Positions 26,825-35,416 of a DNA stretch of 64,000 bases are shown piece by piece (position 1 is the stretch's first letter; every line of letters starts with the position of its first letter). The DNA is from an uncultured Fidelibacterota bacterium (GTDB lineage: Bacteria; Fidelibacterota; Marinisomatia; Marinisomatales; Marinisomataceae), in contig CACOSI010000001.1 of the NCBI GenBank assembly GCA_902629855.1, positions 155,846 to 219,845 of the forward strand, in the 5' to 3' direction. Below the pieces are notes generated by a model that worked only from the letters and a program-made list of their open reading frames with translations, made no database searches and was not told the DNA's origin. A program made the position numbers and the translations under genes.

Positions 26825-27673
26825 ATGTTTAAAGATAATTTGCTAGAAAGTAAAACAATAATAATTACTGGTGGTGGAACAGGCTTAGGAAAAAGTATGG
26901 CAAGAAGATTTGGTGAATTGGGTGCCAATATTGTAATAAGCGGAAGAAGGAAAGAGGTATTAGAAGAAACTGCAGAAGAATTTACACAAAAAGGCATAGA
27001 TGTTATTACTTGCCCTGGCGATGTAAGAAAAATTGAAGATGTTGAACTTATGTTAAAACAAACAAAAGAAAAATTTGGAACAATTAATGCATTGTTAAAT
27101 AATGCCGCTGGAAACTTTATTTCACCTACTGAAATGTTAAGTCAGAATGCATTTAAAGCAGTAATAGACATAGTTTTAATGGGTACATGGAACTGTACAA
27201 GTACTATTGGTAAAGAAATGATTAAAAATAAAAGTGGTAACATTCTTAGCATTGTTACAACATATGCGTGGACTGGTTCACCATTTGTTGTACCATCAGC
27301 TGCAGCAAAAGCTGGAGTGCTGGCAATGACAAGATCACTAGCGGTTGAATGGGGAAAGCACAACATAAGATTTAATGCAATTGCACCTGGTCCATTTCCA
27401 ACAAAAGGTGCATGGTCAAGATTGATGCCTCCAGGATTTGAAGATTTTGAGGATAATATGAAAAATAAAATTCCGATGAAAAGATTTGGTGAAAGACATG
27501 AGCTTGAAAACTTGGCTTCTTATTTAATGAGCGATGAATCTGGATACATAAATGGAGAAGTTATTACAATTGATGGAGGAGAATGGCTAGCAGGTGCTGG
27601 AGAATTTTCAGAACTTACAAAAATTCCAGAATCAATGTGGAAAGCAATGGCCGAAAGAAGAAAGAAAAAATAA
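26825..27673 (+). CDS. SDR-family oxidoreductase, 2,4-dienoyl-CoA-reductase-like
   Basis: 282 residues. Rossmann motif 'TGGGTGLGKSMARRFGELG', 'NNAAGNF' core. The usual SDR catalytic Tyr is replaced: the YxxxK position reads S158-A-A-A-K162. The surrounding 'KAGVLAMTRSLAVEWGKHNIRFN' and 'IAPGPFP' resemble peroxisomal/mitochondrial 2,4-dienoyl-CoA reductases, where this Tyr is also absent. That would fit degradation of unsaturated fatty acids. The precise substrate is an inference. It has a good ribosome site (AAGGAG) and is followed directly by a second SDR gene. Confidence 0.82.
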   Translation: MFKDNLLESKTIIITGGGTGLGKSMARRFGELGANIVISGRRKEVLEETAEEFTQKGIDVITCPGDVRKIEDVELMLKQTKEKFGTINALLNNAAGNFISPTEMLSQNAFKAVIDIVLMGTWNCTSTIGKEMIKNKSGNILSIVTTYAWTGSPFVVPSAAAKAGVLAMTRSLAVEWGKHNIRFNAIAPGPFPTKGAWSRLMPPGFEDFEDNMKNKIPMKRFGERHELENLASYLMSDESGYINGEVITIDGGEWLAGAGEFSELTKIPESMWKAMAERRKKK

Positions 27674-28426
27674 ATGTTTAATTTAGAAGATAAAACTGCA
27701 ATTATTTCCGGTGGTTCAAAAGGAATTGGTAAGGCTATAGCGTTTAAGTTAGCTGAAGCAGGGGCTAATATTATCGTATGTAGTAGAAAAATTGAAAACC
27801 TGCAGGATTGCTTTGACGAAGCTTCTAAAAAGGGATATAAAATAGATATTCTTGAGTGCAATACAAGCAATAAAGAATCAATTAGTAAAGTAGTAGACTT
27901 TACAATAGATAAATTTTCTAAAATTGATATTCTAATTAATAATGCTGCAACAAATCCTTATTATGGCCCTATTTTAGATTCAAAAGACTCTCATTGGGAT
28001 AAAATTTTTGATGTAAATATCAAAGGTTATTTTGATTTTGCAAAAATGTGCAGTAGATCTATGATTAAAAATAAGAGTGGAAAAATAATAAATGTCTCAT
28101 CAATCGCAGCCAAGACTCCATTAGAGGGATTAGGTGTTTACAATATTAGTAAGGCAGCAGTAGTGATGTTAACAAAAGTTCTCGCAAAAGAGTTGGCAAA
28201 AGATAATATTCAAGTAAATACTCTTGCCCCAGGATTAATCAAAACAGACTTTAGTAAAGCATTGTGGGAGAATGATGAAATTTACAATAAAATAGTAAAA
28301 ACAATCCCCCAAGGAAGAATGGGTGAACCTGAAGATGTATCAGGTATGGCGCTATATCTCTCATCAGATGCATCCGACTTTATTACTGGATCATTATTTA
28401 CGGTAGATGGTGGTTTAACCACTTAA
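27674..28426 (+). CDS. SDR-family NAD(P)-dependent oxidoreductase
   Basis: 250 residues, classical SDR. The cofactor motif is 'SGGSKGIGKAIAFKLAEAG', followed by 'NNAATNP', catalytic Ser in 'NVSSIAAK', and Tyr156/Lys160 in 'YNISKAAV'. It ends with 'FTVDGGLTT'. Similar to FabG-like and glucose-dehydrogenase-like SDRs; substrate unknown. It starts in the base right after the stop of the first SDR, so the two are one unit. The stop overlaps the convergent HAD gene by 4 bases. Confidence 0.88.
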   Translation: MFNLEDKTAIISGGSKGIGKAIAFKLAEAGANIIVCSRKIENLQDCFDEASKKGYKIDILECNTSNKESISKVVDFTIDKFSKIDILINNAATNPYYGPILDSKDSHWDKIFDVNIKGYFDFAKMCSRSMIKNKSGKIINVSSIAAKTPLEGLGVYNISKAAVVMLTKVLAKELAKDNIQVNTLAPGLIKTDFSKALWENDEIYNKIVKTIPQGRMGEPEDVSGMALYLSSDASDFITGSLFTVDGGLTT

Positions 28427-29067
28427 TTCGTTATCCAATCATAGAAAGATCTGATGTTTGGAAAAGTTTTTGATCCTGTTGCTGCAAGCCTTTCCATATT
28501 ATTATGTCCATTATAAATTAGTGCACAACTTATATTTAGACTTTGAGAGACATTATAATCTAGCATGCTATCTCCAACAATAATCGTTTCTTCACTTGGA
28601 ATTAAAACATTTAAAAGTAATTCTCTTCCTTCATACTCTTTACCAAAACCGGAAGGTGTATTACTTAAACCAACGATATTATCTAAAAAAGAATCCAGAC
28701 CGAAATATTTAACCTGATTATTAAGTTTTCTTTGAATGGTTGCAGATAGGATGCTTTGAGTAATACCCTTTTTTTTCAATTTTTTAATTGTAGATAAAGC
28801 ATTAGGCTGAAGAGCTAACTTTTTAAAATTTTTTTCAAATCCTGAATGAAATTCTTCATTAGTTATTTCAAATGGTTCTTTTGAAAAGTCAAAACCGACA
28901 GATTCATAAAAGGTTTTTATTGGAAACAAAAACTTTTTTCTATATTCATCAATTGAAATTGGTTTTAAATTTCTTTTTTCAAGAGAGCTATTCAACATTT
29001 CAACACATAGTGCTGTATCATTTAGCAAAGTTCCATTCCAATCCCAAATTATGTGCTTATATTTCAT
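28423..29067 (-). CDS. HAD-superfamily hydrolase, phosphoglycolate-phosphatase-like
   Basis: 214 residues from ATG 29067; the longer frame up to 29208 runs into the Nudix gene and is rejected. Motif I is 'WDWNGTLLND' (nucleophile Asp; the second Asp of DxDxT is Asn, as in many 'DWNGT' members). A helical cap follows, then motif II 'SILSATI', and motif IV 'IIVGDSMLDYNVS'. Substrate unknown; repair of damaged or waste phosphate esters is a common role. It starts head to head with the Nudix gene inside one CATG. Confidence 0.85.
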   Translation of the reverse strand: MKYKHIIWDWNGTLLNDTALCVEMLNSSLEKRNLKPISIDEYRKKFLFPIKTFYESVGFDFSKEPFEITNEEFHSGFEKNFKKLALQPNALSTIKKLKKKGITQSILSATIQRKLNNQVKYFGLDSFLDNIVGLSNTPSGFGKEYEGRELLLNVLIPSEETIIVGDSMLDYNVSQSLNISCALIYNGHNNMERLAATGSKTFPNIRSFYDWITN

Positions 29068-29707
29068 GGATTTGAAAGTAGATAAAAAAATCGCATTAAT
29101 AAAGAAAAGACTTAGTAATAAATCATTTCTAGGAGGGTGGGATAGCCAGAAAAAAATGGCGGTTATCCCAATAAATTCAATAACAGAAAAAGCATTTATT
29201 GCACCCAAAGATGCAAGGCAAGCAAGCGTTGCAATTATTTTATTTGAAGAGAAAGATAAGCTTTGCTTTTTTTTAACAAAAAGAACAACAGAAGTAGAGC
29301 ATCACAAAGGCCAAATATCATTACCAGGTGGTGCAATTGATAATCATGAAACCGCCGTTGATGCTTCTTTGAGAGAAAGTAATGAAGAAATTGGTGTAGA
29401 TGTTGCATCATTTGAGTTATTGGGTAAACTGTCAAATTTTTATACCCCCGTTTCATATTTTAACATTCACCCATTTATTTGGTTTGCTGGTGGCAAGCCA
29501 AAAATAAATATTAATTTGCAAGAAGTAGATGAAGTTTACAGTATAAGTATCAATGAGCTAACAAACGAAAAAAATATTTCTTCAAAAAATATTCAAAAAT
29601 CGGGTGTCAATTTTATAGTTCCTTCATTTAGATTTAGTAGTTGCGTTTGTTGGGGTGCTACAGCAATGATTTTGTCTGAATTCAAAGATTTAATTTTAGA
29701 TTTATAA
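29066..29707 (+). CDS. Nudix hydrolase, CoA-pyrophosphatase-like
   Basis: 213 residues from ATG 29066, or 218 from ATG 29051. The Nudix box is 'GGAIDNHETAVDASLRESNEEIG' split as 'GGAIDNHETAVDASLR' and 'ESNEEIG' (consensus GX5EX7REUXEEXG with D/S changes). Just before it is 'VEHHKGQISLPGGAID', the NuCoA motif typical of CoA pyrophosphatases such as NudL. It would hydrolyse CoA or acyl-CoA to 3',5'-ADP and phosphopantetheine. Convergent with the iron ABC operon, ending one base before its last stop codon. Confidence 0.87.
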   Translation: MDLKVDKKIALIKKRLSNKSFLGGWDSQKKMAVIPINSITEKAFIAPKDARQASVAIILFEEKDKLCFFLTKRTTEVEHHKGQISLPGGAIDNHETAVDASLRESNEEIGVDVASFELLGKLSNFYTPVSYFNIHPFIWFAGGKPKININLQEVDEVYSISINELTNEKNISSKNIQKSGVNFIVPSFRFSSCVCWGATAMILSEFKDLILDL

Positions 29708-30358
29708 TTAAATTTCTATCAATTTCCCATTCTTTAGATTATAACATTGATCAGCTAATGCTTTAACTTCGTTCAAATCATGAGTAACCATTATAGCAGT
29801 AATTTCATTTTTCAAAAGTATTGATTTAATTATAGGGTATATTTTTATTTTCAACTCTTTATCCAAACCAGTAAATGGTTCATCGAACATAAGAACTTTT
29901 GGTTTCATCACAATACTTCTTCCTAAAGCAACTCTCTGGGATTCACCACCAGACAACTCATGGGGATATTTTTTAGCTAGATCCAAAATATTAAGTTTTT
30001 CCATTATATCTTTACTGATATCTTGTTTATTATTTTTAGTTGATATTCCAAATTCAATATTTTTTTTTACATTAAGGTGTGGGAAAAGAACTTTTTCTTG
30101 AATAACAAGACCTATATTTCTTTTTTCAGTTGGAATAGAAATTTTATCATTTAATAAAATATTATTATCTAGATGTACTTCTCCATCATTAGGTTTTTCA
30201 AGTCCACATATAATTCTTAAAAGACTAGTTTTTCCTGAACCTGAAACTCCTGTAATTGCGATAAATTGTCCTTTATTAATACTAAGATTGAGTCCATCTA
30301 AAATTTTTTCTTTGCCAAAAGTCAAATTTATATTTTTTAATTTTAAAAAATCTTTCAT
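29708..30358 (-). CDS. Iron(III) ABC transporter, ATP-binding protein
   Basis: 216 residues, one ABC domain. Walker A is 'GVSGSGKTSLLR' (about residues 38-49), the signature is 'LSGGESQRVALGR', Walker B is 'VLMFDEPFTGLD', and the switch His lies in 'VTHDLNE'. It is short and lacks the regulatory C-terminal domain of FbpC/PotA. The operon context (permease and FutA-type binding protein) indicates ferric iron as substrate. It starts 2 bases after the permease stop. Confidence 0.9.
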   Translation of the reverse strand: MKDFLKLKNINLTFGKEKILDGLNLSINKGQFIAITGVSGSGKTSLLRIICGLEKPNDGEVHLDNNILLNDKISIPTEKRNIGLVIQEKVLFPHLNVKKNIEFGISTKNNKQDISKDIMEKLNILDLAKKYPHELSGGESQRVALGRSIVMKPKVLMFDEPFTGLDKELKIKIYPIIKSILLKNEITAIMVTHDLNEVKALADQCYNLKNGKLIEI

Positions 30359-30359
30359 T

Positions 30360-31958
30360 CTATTTACTATTACTTAAAATTAGGTTATTTAAAAAATAAA
30401 TGGGAATCAAACCAAAAATGATAATCATCAGTCCTGGGAAAGCAGCCTCAAACATCCTTTCTTCTGAAGCCAATAAATAGACAGATACTGATAAAGTATC
30501 AAAATTAAATGGTCTAAGTATTAAAGTTGCTGGCAGTTCTTTTATTAGCTCACCCATAACTAATAAAAAAGCTGTAAGTAATCCAGTTTTTAGTAGGGGA
30601 ATGTGTATTTTTCTTAAAATACTAAATCTATTTGTCTTTAGAGTTTTTGCCGATTCATCTATTGACAAAGGTATGGATGTGAAAGATGAATTAATGACAT
30701 TATTTGAAATTGCATAAGATTTAATAATGTATGCAAGAACTAGGCCAAAAATACTTCCAGTTATGTAGATGTTTAAATCTGTCAAAATAAAGTCAATACT
30801 TGTGAACATTTTTGTTATTCCAACGGCTAATATTAAACCGGGTACAGCATAACCAATTGATAGTAAATCATTAAATGATTGAGATAAACCAAAAGATCTA
30901 ACTATATAATTAATTAATAAAGCTATAAAGCAAGTTAGAATGGTAGCTGATGAAGAGACATACAACGTATTTTTAGCAGCAATGATTATTTTAGATGAAA
31001 TAAGAGTATCAACTTGAGTAGACCAATTTATAAGCTCAATAACAGGAAGAAAAAATCCTATGAAGACAGGTATAAAACATACAAAAAAAGCAAAAGCATT
31101 CTTAAAACTTGTCAATTGAATTGAATGAAATGAATTATTTTTTGATTCAGAATTAGAAAATTGAATTTTATTTCGACTCCTTCTCTCAAATGATAAGAAA
31201 ATGAATATTATAAATAAAAGAATAGAAGATAATTGCAATGCTGTTGTTAAATCATATAGACCAGTCCAAGTCCTAAAAATACCTGTAGTAAATGTAGGTA
31301 TTGCAAAATGTTGTACCGCACCAAAATCCGCCAAAGTCTCCATAGCAACTAAAGTAACTCCAGCAATGATTGCAGGTCTAATCAAAGGAATAGATAAGCT
31401 GAATAAGGTTGAAATAGAATTTTTGCCTAAAAGAAATGAAGCTTCAATAATTGAAAAGGGTATATTCATAAAAGCAACTCTTGCAACCATATATACATAA
31501 GGATAAAGTGTAAAGCTAAATACTGTTATAGCTCCCCAAATGGTTCTTATGTTAGGAAAGAAAATAACATCAGATTCAGTATTCAAGAGGTATCTTAATA
31601 TGTTGTTGGCTGTTCCTGAAAATTCAAAAAATTCTGTAAAAACGTATGCCAACAAGTAAGATGGTACTGCTAAAGGTAGTATGAGTGCCCATTGGAAAAA
31701 TTTTTTGCCGTAAAAATTAAAAAAGGTAACTAACCAAGCTGTTGAAACACCTAATATGGTTACAAGTATAGATACACCAAAAACTAGAAAAATTGAATTT
31801 ATAGAATACTCAAATAATAAATTATCATAGATATGATAAAAATTATCAGAAAATCCTAAAAAAATGCTTCCAATAATATAAAGTATTGGAATTAAGAAAA
31901 TACAAAACACAACTAGCATAAAAAGATGCCAGTAATTAAGATTTTTTATTTCAATCAA
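30360..31958 (-). CDS. Iron(III) ABC transporter, fused permease
   Basis: 532 residues with about twelve membrane helices, i.e. two BPD transport domains in one chain, as in FbpB/SfuB. The EAA-like loops are 'EASFLLGKNSISTLFSLSIPLIRPAI' (quoted in parts: EASFLLGKNS, SIPLIRPAI) in the first half and 'DESAKTLKTNRFSILRKIHIP' near the end of the second. 'LADFGAVQHF' is characteristic of ferric-iron permeases. The start codon is TTG, with the FutA-type gene ending just before it. Confidence 0.93.
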   Translation of the reverse strand: MIEIKNLNYWHLFMLVVFCIFLIPILYIIGSIFLGFSDNFYHIYDNLLFEYSINSIFLVFGVSILVTILGVSTAWLVTFFNFYGKKFFQWALILPLAVPSYLLAYVFTEFFEFSGTANNILRYLLNTESDVIFFPNIRTIWGAITVFSFTLYPYVYMVARVAFMNIPFSIIEASFLLGKNSISTLFSLSIPLIRPAIIAGVTLVAMETLADFGAVQHFAIPTFTTGIFRTWTGLYDLTTALQLSSILLFIIFIFLSFERRSRNKIQFSNSESKNNSFHSIQLTSFKNAFAFFVCFIPVFIGFFLPVIELINWSTQVDTLISSKIIIAAKNTLYVSSSATILTCFIALLINYIVRSFGLSQSFNDLLSIGYAVPGLILAVGITKMFTSIDFILTDLNIYITGSIFGLVLAYIIKSYAISNNVINSSFTSIPLSIDESAKTLKTNRFSILRKIHIPLLKTGLLTAFLLVMGELIKELPATLILRPFNFDTLSVSVYLLASEERMFEAAFPGLMIIIFGLIPIYFLNNLILSNSK

Positions 31959-31961
31959 ATT

Positions 31962-33032
31962 CTACTGCCAATTTACTCTGTCCATAAGTTTTACTGCTTC
32001 AGGATTATATTTTCCAAAATCAGATACAGAAGTTTTGTCCATTTTAAAAACACCAAAATTTTCAATCAATGGATGTGGTTTAACGGTCTCTAAAACTGGA
32101 TATTCAAAAGTATTATTAACAATATGATTTTGAGCTTTTTCACTTAATAGAAATTCTAAAAATTTTTCGGCATTTTCTCTATTAGGAGCATATTTTAAAA
32201 CTCCCCCACCACTTATATTTATATGAGCTCCACGATTATCTTGATTTGGAAAAGCTATTTTTACTTTTTTTGCAGCATTTAATTGATCTTGTCCACCTTT
32301 CCCAGATAACATGATTCCAATATAATAAGTATTAGCAATTGCAATTGAGGCCTCTTGGTTTGCGACCGCCATTATTTGAGATCTGTCATTTCCTTGAGGT
32401 TTTCGAGCAAAATTGGAAACTAAGTTACTAGCCCATTTTTCAGTTTGAGGAATACCTAGATTTGATATTAAAGATGATACTAAGGACTGATTATACATAT
32501 TTGAAGAACTTCTAATTACTATTCGACCTTTCCAATTTTCATCTCCTAGATCCTCATAATTTATATTCTCAATTTCATTTTCATTAACTAATTCTGGATT
32601 ATAGAAAATTACTCTGGCTCTTTTTGCTACTGCTACCCATTCATTATTTTCTCCTCTTAACTCTTTAGGTACAATTTTTTTAATAGCTTCAGATTGAATC
32701 GGCTGTAAAAAGCCTTGTTTTTGAAAATTTGCAAGGTTTCCAGCATCTACTGTAAAAAAAACATCACCAGGCGAATTACTACCTTCAGCTTTTAACCTTT
32801 CAATTAGCGCACTTCCCTTACCTGAAATTATGTTTACCTTTATACCGGTTTCTTTTGTGAATTCTTCATAAAGTAAATCATCAGCATCGTAGTGTCTTGA
32901 TGTATAAACATTTACCTCTTGATCTGAAGTTCTTTCTTTGCTTTGATTGAAAATAATTATGACTGGAATTATTACTAGAGTAAGTAATAAAAATTTATTT
33001 TTTTTGGTTAAACGATATAGAAAATCTCTCAT
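31962..33032 (-). CDS. Iron(III) ABC transporter substrate-binding protein (FutA/IdiA-like)
   Basis: 356 residues. An N-terminal hydrophobic segment (about residues 14-29) with no lipobox may serve as signal or anchor. The mature part starts 'VNVYTSRHYDADDLLYEEF' and has 'GDVFFTVDAGNL' and the paired iron-binding tyrosines in 'ANTYYIG', as in FutA/IdiA/FbpA. It delivers Fe3+ to the permease. The ribosome site GAGGGGG is strong. The promoter (33075-33103) and a 17-bp palindrome (33045-33061) lie directly upstream, which points to regulated expression. Confidence 0.93.
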   Translation of the reverse strand: MRDFLYRLTKKNKFLLLTLVIIPVIIIFNQSKERTSDQEVNVYTSRHYDADDLLYEEFTKETGIKVNIISGKGSALIERLKAEGSNSPGDVFFTVDAGNLANFQKQGFLQPIQSEAIKKIVPKELRGENNEWVAVAKRARVIFYNPELVNENEIENINYEDLGDENWKGRIVIRSSSNMYNQSLVSSLISNLGIPQTEKWASNLVSNFARKPQGNDRSQIMAVANQEASIAIANTYYIGIMLSGKGGQDQLNAAKKVKIAFPNQDNRGAHINISGGGVLKYAPNRENAEKFLEFLLSEKAQNHIVNNTFEYPVLETVKPHPLIENFGVFKMDKTSVSDFGKYNPEAVKLMDRVNWQ

Positions 33033-33044
33033 TATTACCCCCTC

Positions 33045-33061
33045 TTGAGATATAATCTCAA
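33045..33061 (-). promoter_or_regulatory. 17-bp palindrome at the start of the iron transport operon
   Basis: TTGAGAT-ATA-ATCTCAA is a perfect 7-3-7 inverted repeat. It lies about 8-24 bases after the predicted transcription start and ends next to the ribosome site of the FutA-type gene. It could be a metalloregulator operator or an mRNA hairpin. It does not match the usual Fur box. Confidence 0.5.
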
Positions 33062-33074
33062 CGTTGATTTGGTA

Positions 33075-33103
33075 AATATAGAGAGAATTTCTATATCATT
33101 CAA
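33075..33103 (-). promoter_or_regulatory. Predicted promoter of the iron transport operon
   Basis: On the minus strand TTGAAT (33103-33098), 17-base spacer, TATATT (33080-33075). The box spacing matches the TonB receptor promoter. It lies in the 90-base gap between the cupredoxin and FutA-type genes. Confidence 0.55.
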
Positions 33104-33122
33104 TAGTGTATAAAAACTTATA

Positions 33123-33566
33123 CTACTCAACAATCATATAGCCACGCATTGACATTGCATGTGCTATATAGGTGCATACGTACAAGTATTTACCTGGTTT
33201 CTTTGGTGCAGTAAATTCTATTGATGTTTCTTCACCTTTATCAATAAGCTCAGAAAAAACTAAAATTCTTCCGTCAGGGTATGGATCACCTCCATTACCT
33301 TCGGCAAGTTTAATTATCTGTGCTGATGCAGATTCATCTTTAAAAATTACTATATTATGTTGCATTTCACCCATGTAGTCTAATGGTGTATTATTTTTTA
33401 ATACAATTTTTACATTAGAACCGGCTTTGACAGTGAACTCCTCAACATCATACTTCATTTCAGATCCTAATGAACCGATATTTACTACTTGAGCTTCTTG
33501 TGAAGAACCACCACCACAAGAAAGAATCATAAATACAGATAGTATTAACAATATTTTGTTATACAT
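33123..33566 (-). CDS. Azurin-like cupredoxin lipoprotein
   Basis: 147 residues. Lipoprotein signal 'SVFMILSCGGGSS' (Cys17). The mature part is a blue-copper fold with the azurin ligand set: His70 in 'MQHN', Cys131, His136 and Met140 in 'CTYIAHAMSM' (Cys-x4-His-x3-Met). It would carry one electron in the periplasm, e.g. between a bc1-type complex and an oxidase. A very good ribosome site (AAGGAGG) overlaps the end of the DUF1295 gene, so the two are co-transcribed. It is upstream of the iron transporter. Confidence 0.9.
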   Translation of the reverse strand: MYNKILLILSVFMILSCGGGSSQEAQVVNIGSLGSEMKYDVEEFTVKAGSNVKIVLKNNTPLDYMGEMQHNIVIFKDESASAQIIKLAEGNGGDPYPDGRILVFSELIDKGEETSIEFTAPKKPGKYLYVCTYIAHAMSMRGYMIVE

Positions 33567-33575
33567 TTCCCCTCC

Positions 33576-34430
33576 TTATTTGAATTTAGGAAACAGTGAA
33601 TTTGACTGTTTCATATACTCCTTATATTTAGGCCTACTCTTTATCATTGCTTGATCAAGAATAGGGCCAGTAATATAATAAAAAATCATTCCCATAATCA
33701 ATGGACTTAATAAAGATCCTAAAATTATTAAAATATTATTACTAGATAAGCTAAAAGTAAAAATGCTAAACCAAACAACAAGGTCACCAAAATAGTTTGG
33801 ATGTCTGGAATATTTCCAAAGTCCTACTTTGCAAATCTTACCTTTATTCTTTGGATTTTTCCTAAATTTTTTTAATTGTATATCGCTTATAGATTCCCAA
33901 GCAATTCCAATAAAAAATAATGTGCTTCCAAAAAAAACTTCAATATAAGATAAAGGATTATCGTTTAGGTAGCCAAAATATATAGAAACACCAACCAATG
34001 TTGCTAAAGCTCCTTGGAGTGTAAAGACCCTAAAAAAACTGAACCACCAATAATTTGATCCGCCTTCTTTTCTCCATTCTACATATCTAAAATCTTCACC
34101 ATGGCCAATATTCCTTATACCTAAATGAATAGCAAGTCTCATTCCCCAAAGTATAACCAAAAATAGAATCATTAATGCACGCTCAGAATATAGCTTATCC
34201 ATAAAAATTATTAATGAACTTCCCAAAACAATAAAAGAGGGACCCCAAAAAATATCTATGATACTGGCATCTTTAACAATAAGACTTATTAACCATAAGA
34301 CAGTTAAAAATGATATGACAGCCGCAAATCCTAGCAAAAGATCTTGATTTTTCACTCCTAAAATTGGTATTGAAGATATACCAAAAATCATTGTAAAAAA
34401 TACAGTATTCATTAAAAATATTCTTTTCAT
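33576..34430 (-). CDS. DUF1295 / steroid 5-alpha-reductase-like membrane protein
   Basis: 284 residues with about seven membrane helices. The family motif 'GLWKYSRHPNYFGDLVVWF' near residues 205-225 and 'DIFWGPSFI', 'WGMRLAIHL' near the middle identify DUF1295. Relatives are NADPH-dependent reductases or methyltransferases on lipophilic substrates; the substrate here is unknown. It starts one base after the VOC gene and precedes the cupredoxin gene. Confidence 0.85.
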   Translation of the reverse strand: MKRIFLMNTVFFTMIFGISSIPILGVKNQDLLLGFAAVISFLTVLWLISLIVKDASIIDIFWGPSFIVLGSSLIIFMDKLYSERALMILFLVILWGMRLAIHLGIRNIGHGEDFRYVEWRKEGGSNYWWFSFFRVFTLQGALATLVGVSIYFGYLNDNPLSYIEVFFGSTLFFIGIAWESISDIQLKKFRKNPKNKGKICKVGLWKYSRHPNYFGDLVVWFSIFTFSLSSNNILIILGSLLSPLIMGMIFYYITGPILDQAMIKSRPKYKEYMKQSNSLFPKFK

Positions 34431-34431
34431 A

Positions 34432-34725
34432 TCAATACCTCAAAATTTCAATATTATTACCTGTTCTATCTTTAATATAAACTGAAACAGAACCATCTCT
34501 GTGCTTTACAGGCTCACCATAGTCTTCAACATTATCTTTTAATATTGCAAAATGAAAAGGATGCTGATCAGGTAACACTAAAGCGAGTTTAACATTATCA
34601 AATTCGATCATTGCCCATGATTCATCTTGATATAATATGTCGCAACTAAAATTTTCAGTATACCAATTAACAGACTTTTCAATATTATCCGTACAAATAG
34701 CAATGTGATCAATAGTATCTTTCAT
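34432..34725 (-). CDS. VOC-superfamily protein (glyoxalase/dioxygenase fold)
   Basis: 97 residues, a single VOC half-barrel pair: 'IDHIAICTDNIEKSVNWY' at the start, 'MIEFDNVKLALVLP' and 'IKDRTGNNIEIL' at the end, carrying the usual metal positions His and Glu. Too little to assign a reaction. It has an AAGGGA ribosome site and is the first gene of a run with the DUF1295 and cupredoxin genes. Confidence 0.8.
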   Translation of the reverse strand: MKDTIDHIAICTDNIEKSVNWYTENFSCDILYQDESWAMIEFDNVKLALVLPDQHPFHFAILKDNVEDYGEPVKHRDGSVSVYIKDRTGNNIEILRY

Positions 34726-34783
34726 GATTTTCCCTTTAAAAATTAATTTTTAGAATTTTGATAGTGAAAATTAACAAAACAAT

Positions 34784-35416
34784 ATGTATTTTGATAATAG
34801 AATGAATGATAAAATTCCAATTTTTCCACTTCCATTAGTTCTTCTTCCTGGAGAAAAACTACCTCTACATATATTTGAATCAAAATATAAAAAAATGGTA
34901 GAGTTTTGCTTGAAGCATAACAAAAAATTTGGAATTGTAAATTCAAAAAACAATGATACTTTATCAATTGGATGCACAGCTGAAATAACTCAGGTTGTTG
35001 GATCTGAGGCAGAAACAGGAGAGTATGATATTGTTGTTACTGGCGTTGAAAGGTTTATTGTAAAAAGTTATAACTTTTCAAAGGATTATAAGCAAGCATA
35101 CGTAAAAACATGGCAAGATATTGATGATTCTGTTGATGAAGTATTATTACAAGAAACGAATATCTTTCTTTATGAAGTTTTAATGAAATTGGGAGCCCCA
35201 TCAAAAATTGCTCAGATAAATATGCCTAAAGGCGCCTTTGAAATTGCCTCCATGTTAGATATTGATAAAAGAGCAAAAAAAATGCTTTTAAAAAGTCAAT
35301 CAGAGAAAGATCGCTTAGTAATTCTTAAAAGAATTCTTAAAAAAGCTATTGTAAAGATAGATTATGATGATCCAGCTAAAATTGGATACCATAACTTTTC
35401 TAATTTTGAAGCCTAA
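34784..35416 (+). CDS. LON-substrate-binding-domain protein
   Basis: 210 residues. The first ~190 are an ATP-dependent protease La (LON) N-terminal domain: 'IPIFPLPLVLLPGEKLPLHIFE' (quoted in parts: IFPLPLVLLPGE, LPLHIFE), 'KKFGIVN' and 'GCTAEITQVV'. No AAA or protease domain follows, so it is a stand-alone LON-N protein, as found in many bacteria. Role unknown, probably binding misfolded peptides. An in-frame ATG at 34802 is an alternative start. The stop overlaps the convergent RND pump gene by 4 bases. Confidence 0.87.
   Translation: MYFDNRMNDKIPIFPLPLVLLPGEKLPLHIFESKYKKMVEFCLKHNKKFGIVNSKNNDTLSIGCTAEITQVVGSEAETGEYDIVVTGVERFIVKSYNFSKDYKQAYVKTWQDIDDSVDEVLLQETNIFLYEVLMKLGAPSKIAQINMPKGAFEIASMLDIDKRAKKMLLKSQSEKDRLVILKRILKKAIVKIDYDDPAKIGYHNFSNFEA

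Noticed and set aside
28423-29067. HAD protein inactive because of Asn in DxDxT
   Set aside because: The DWNGT form is common in active members of this phosphatase group; the nucleophile Asp is retained.
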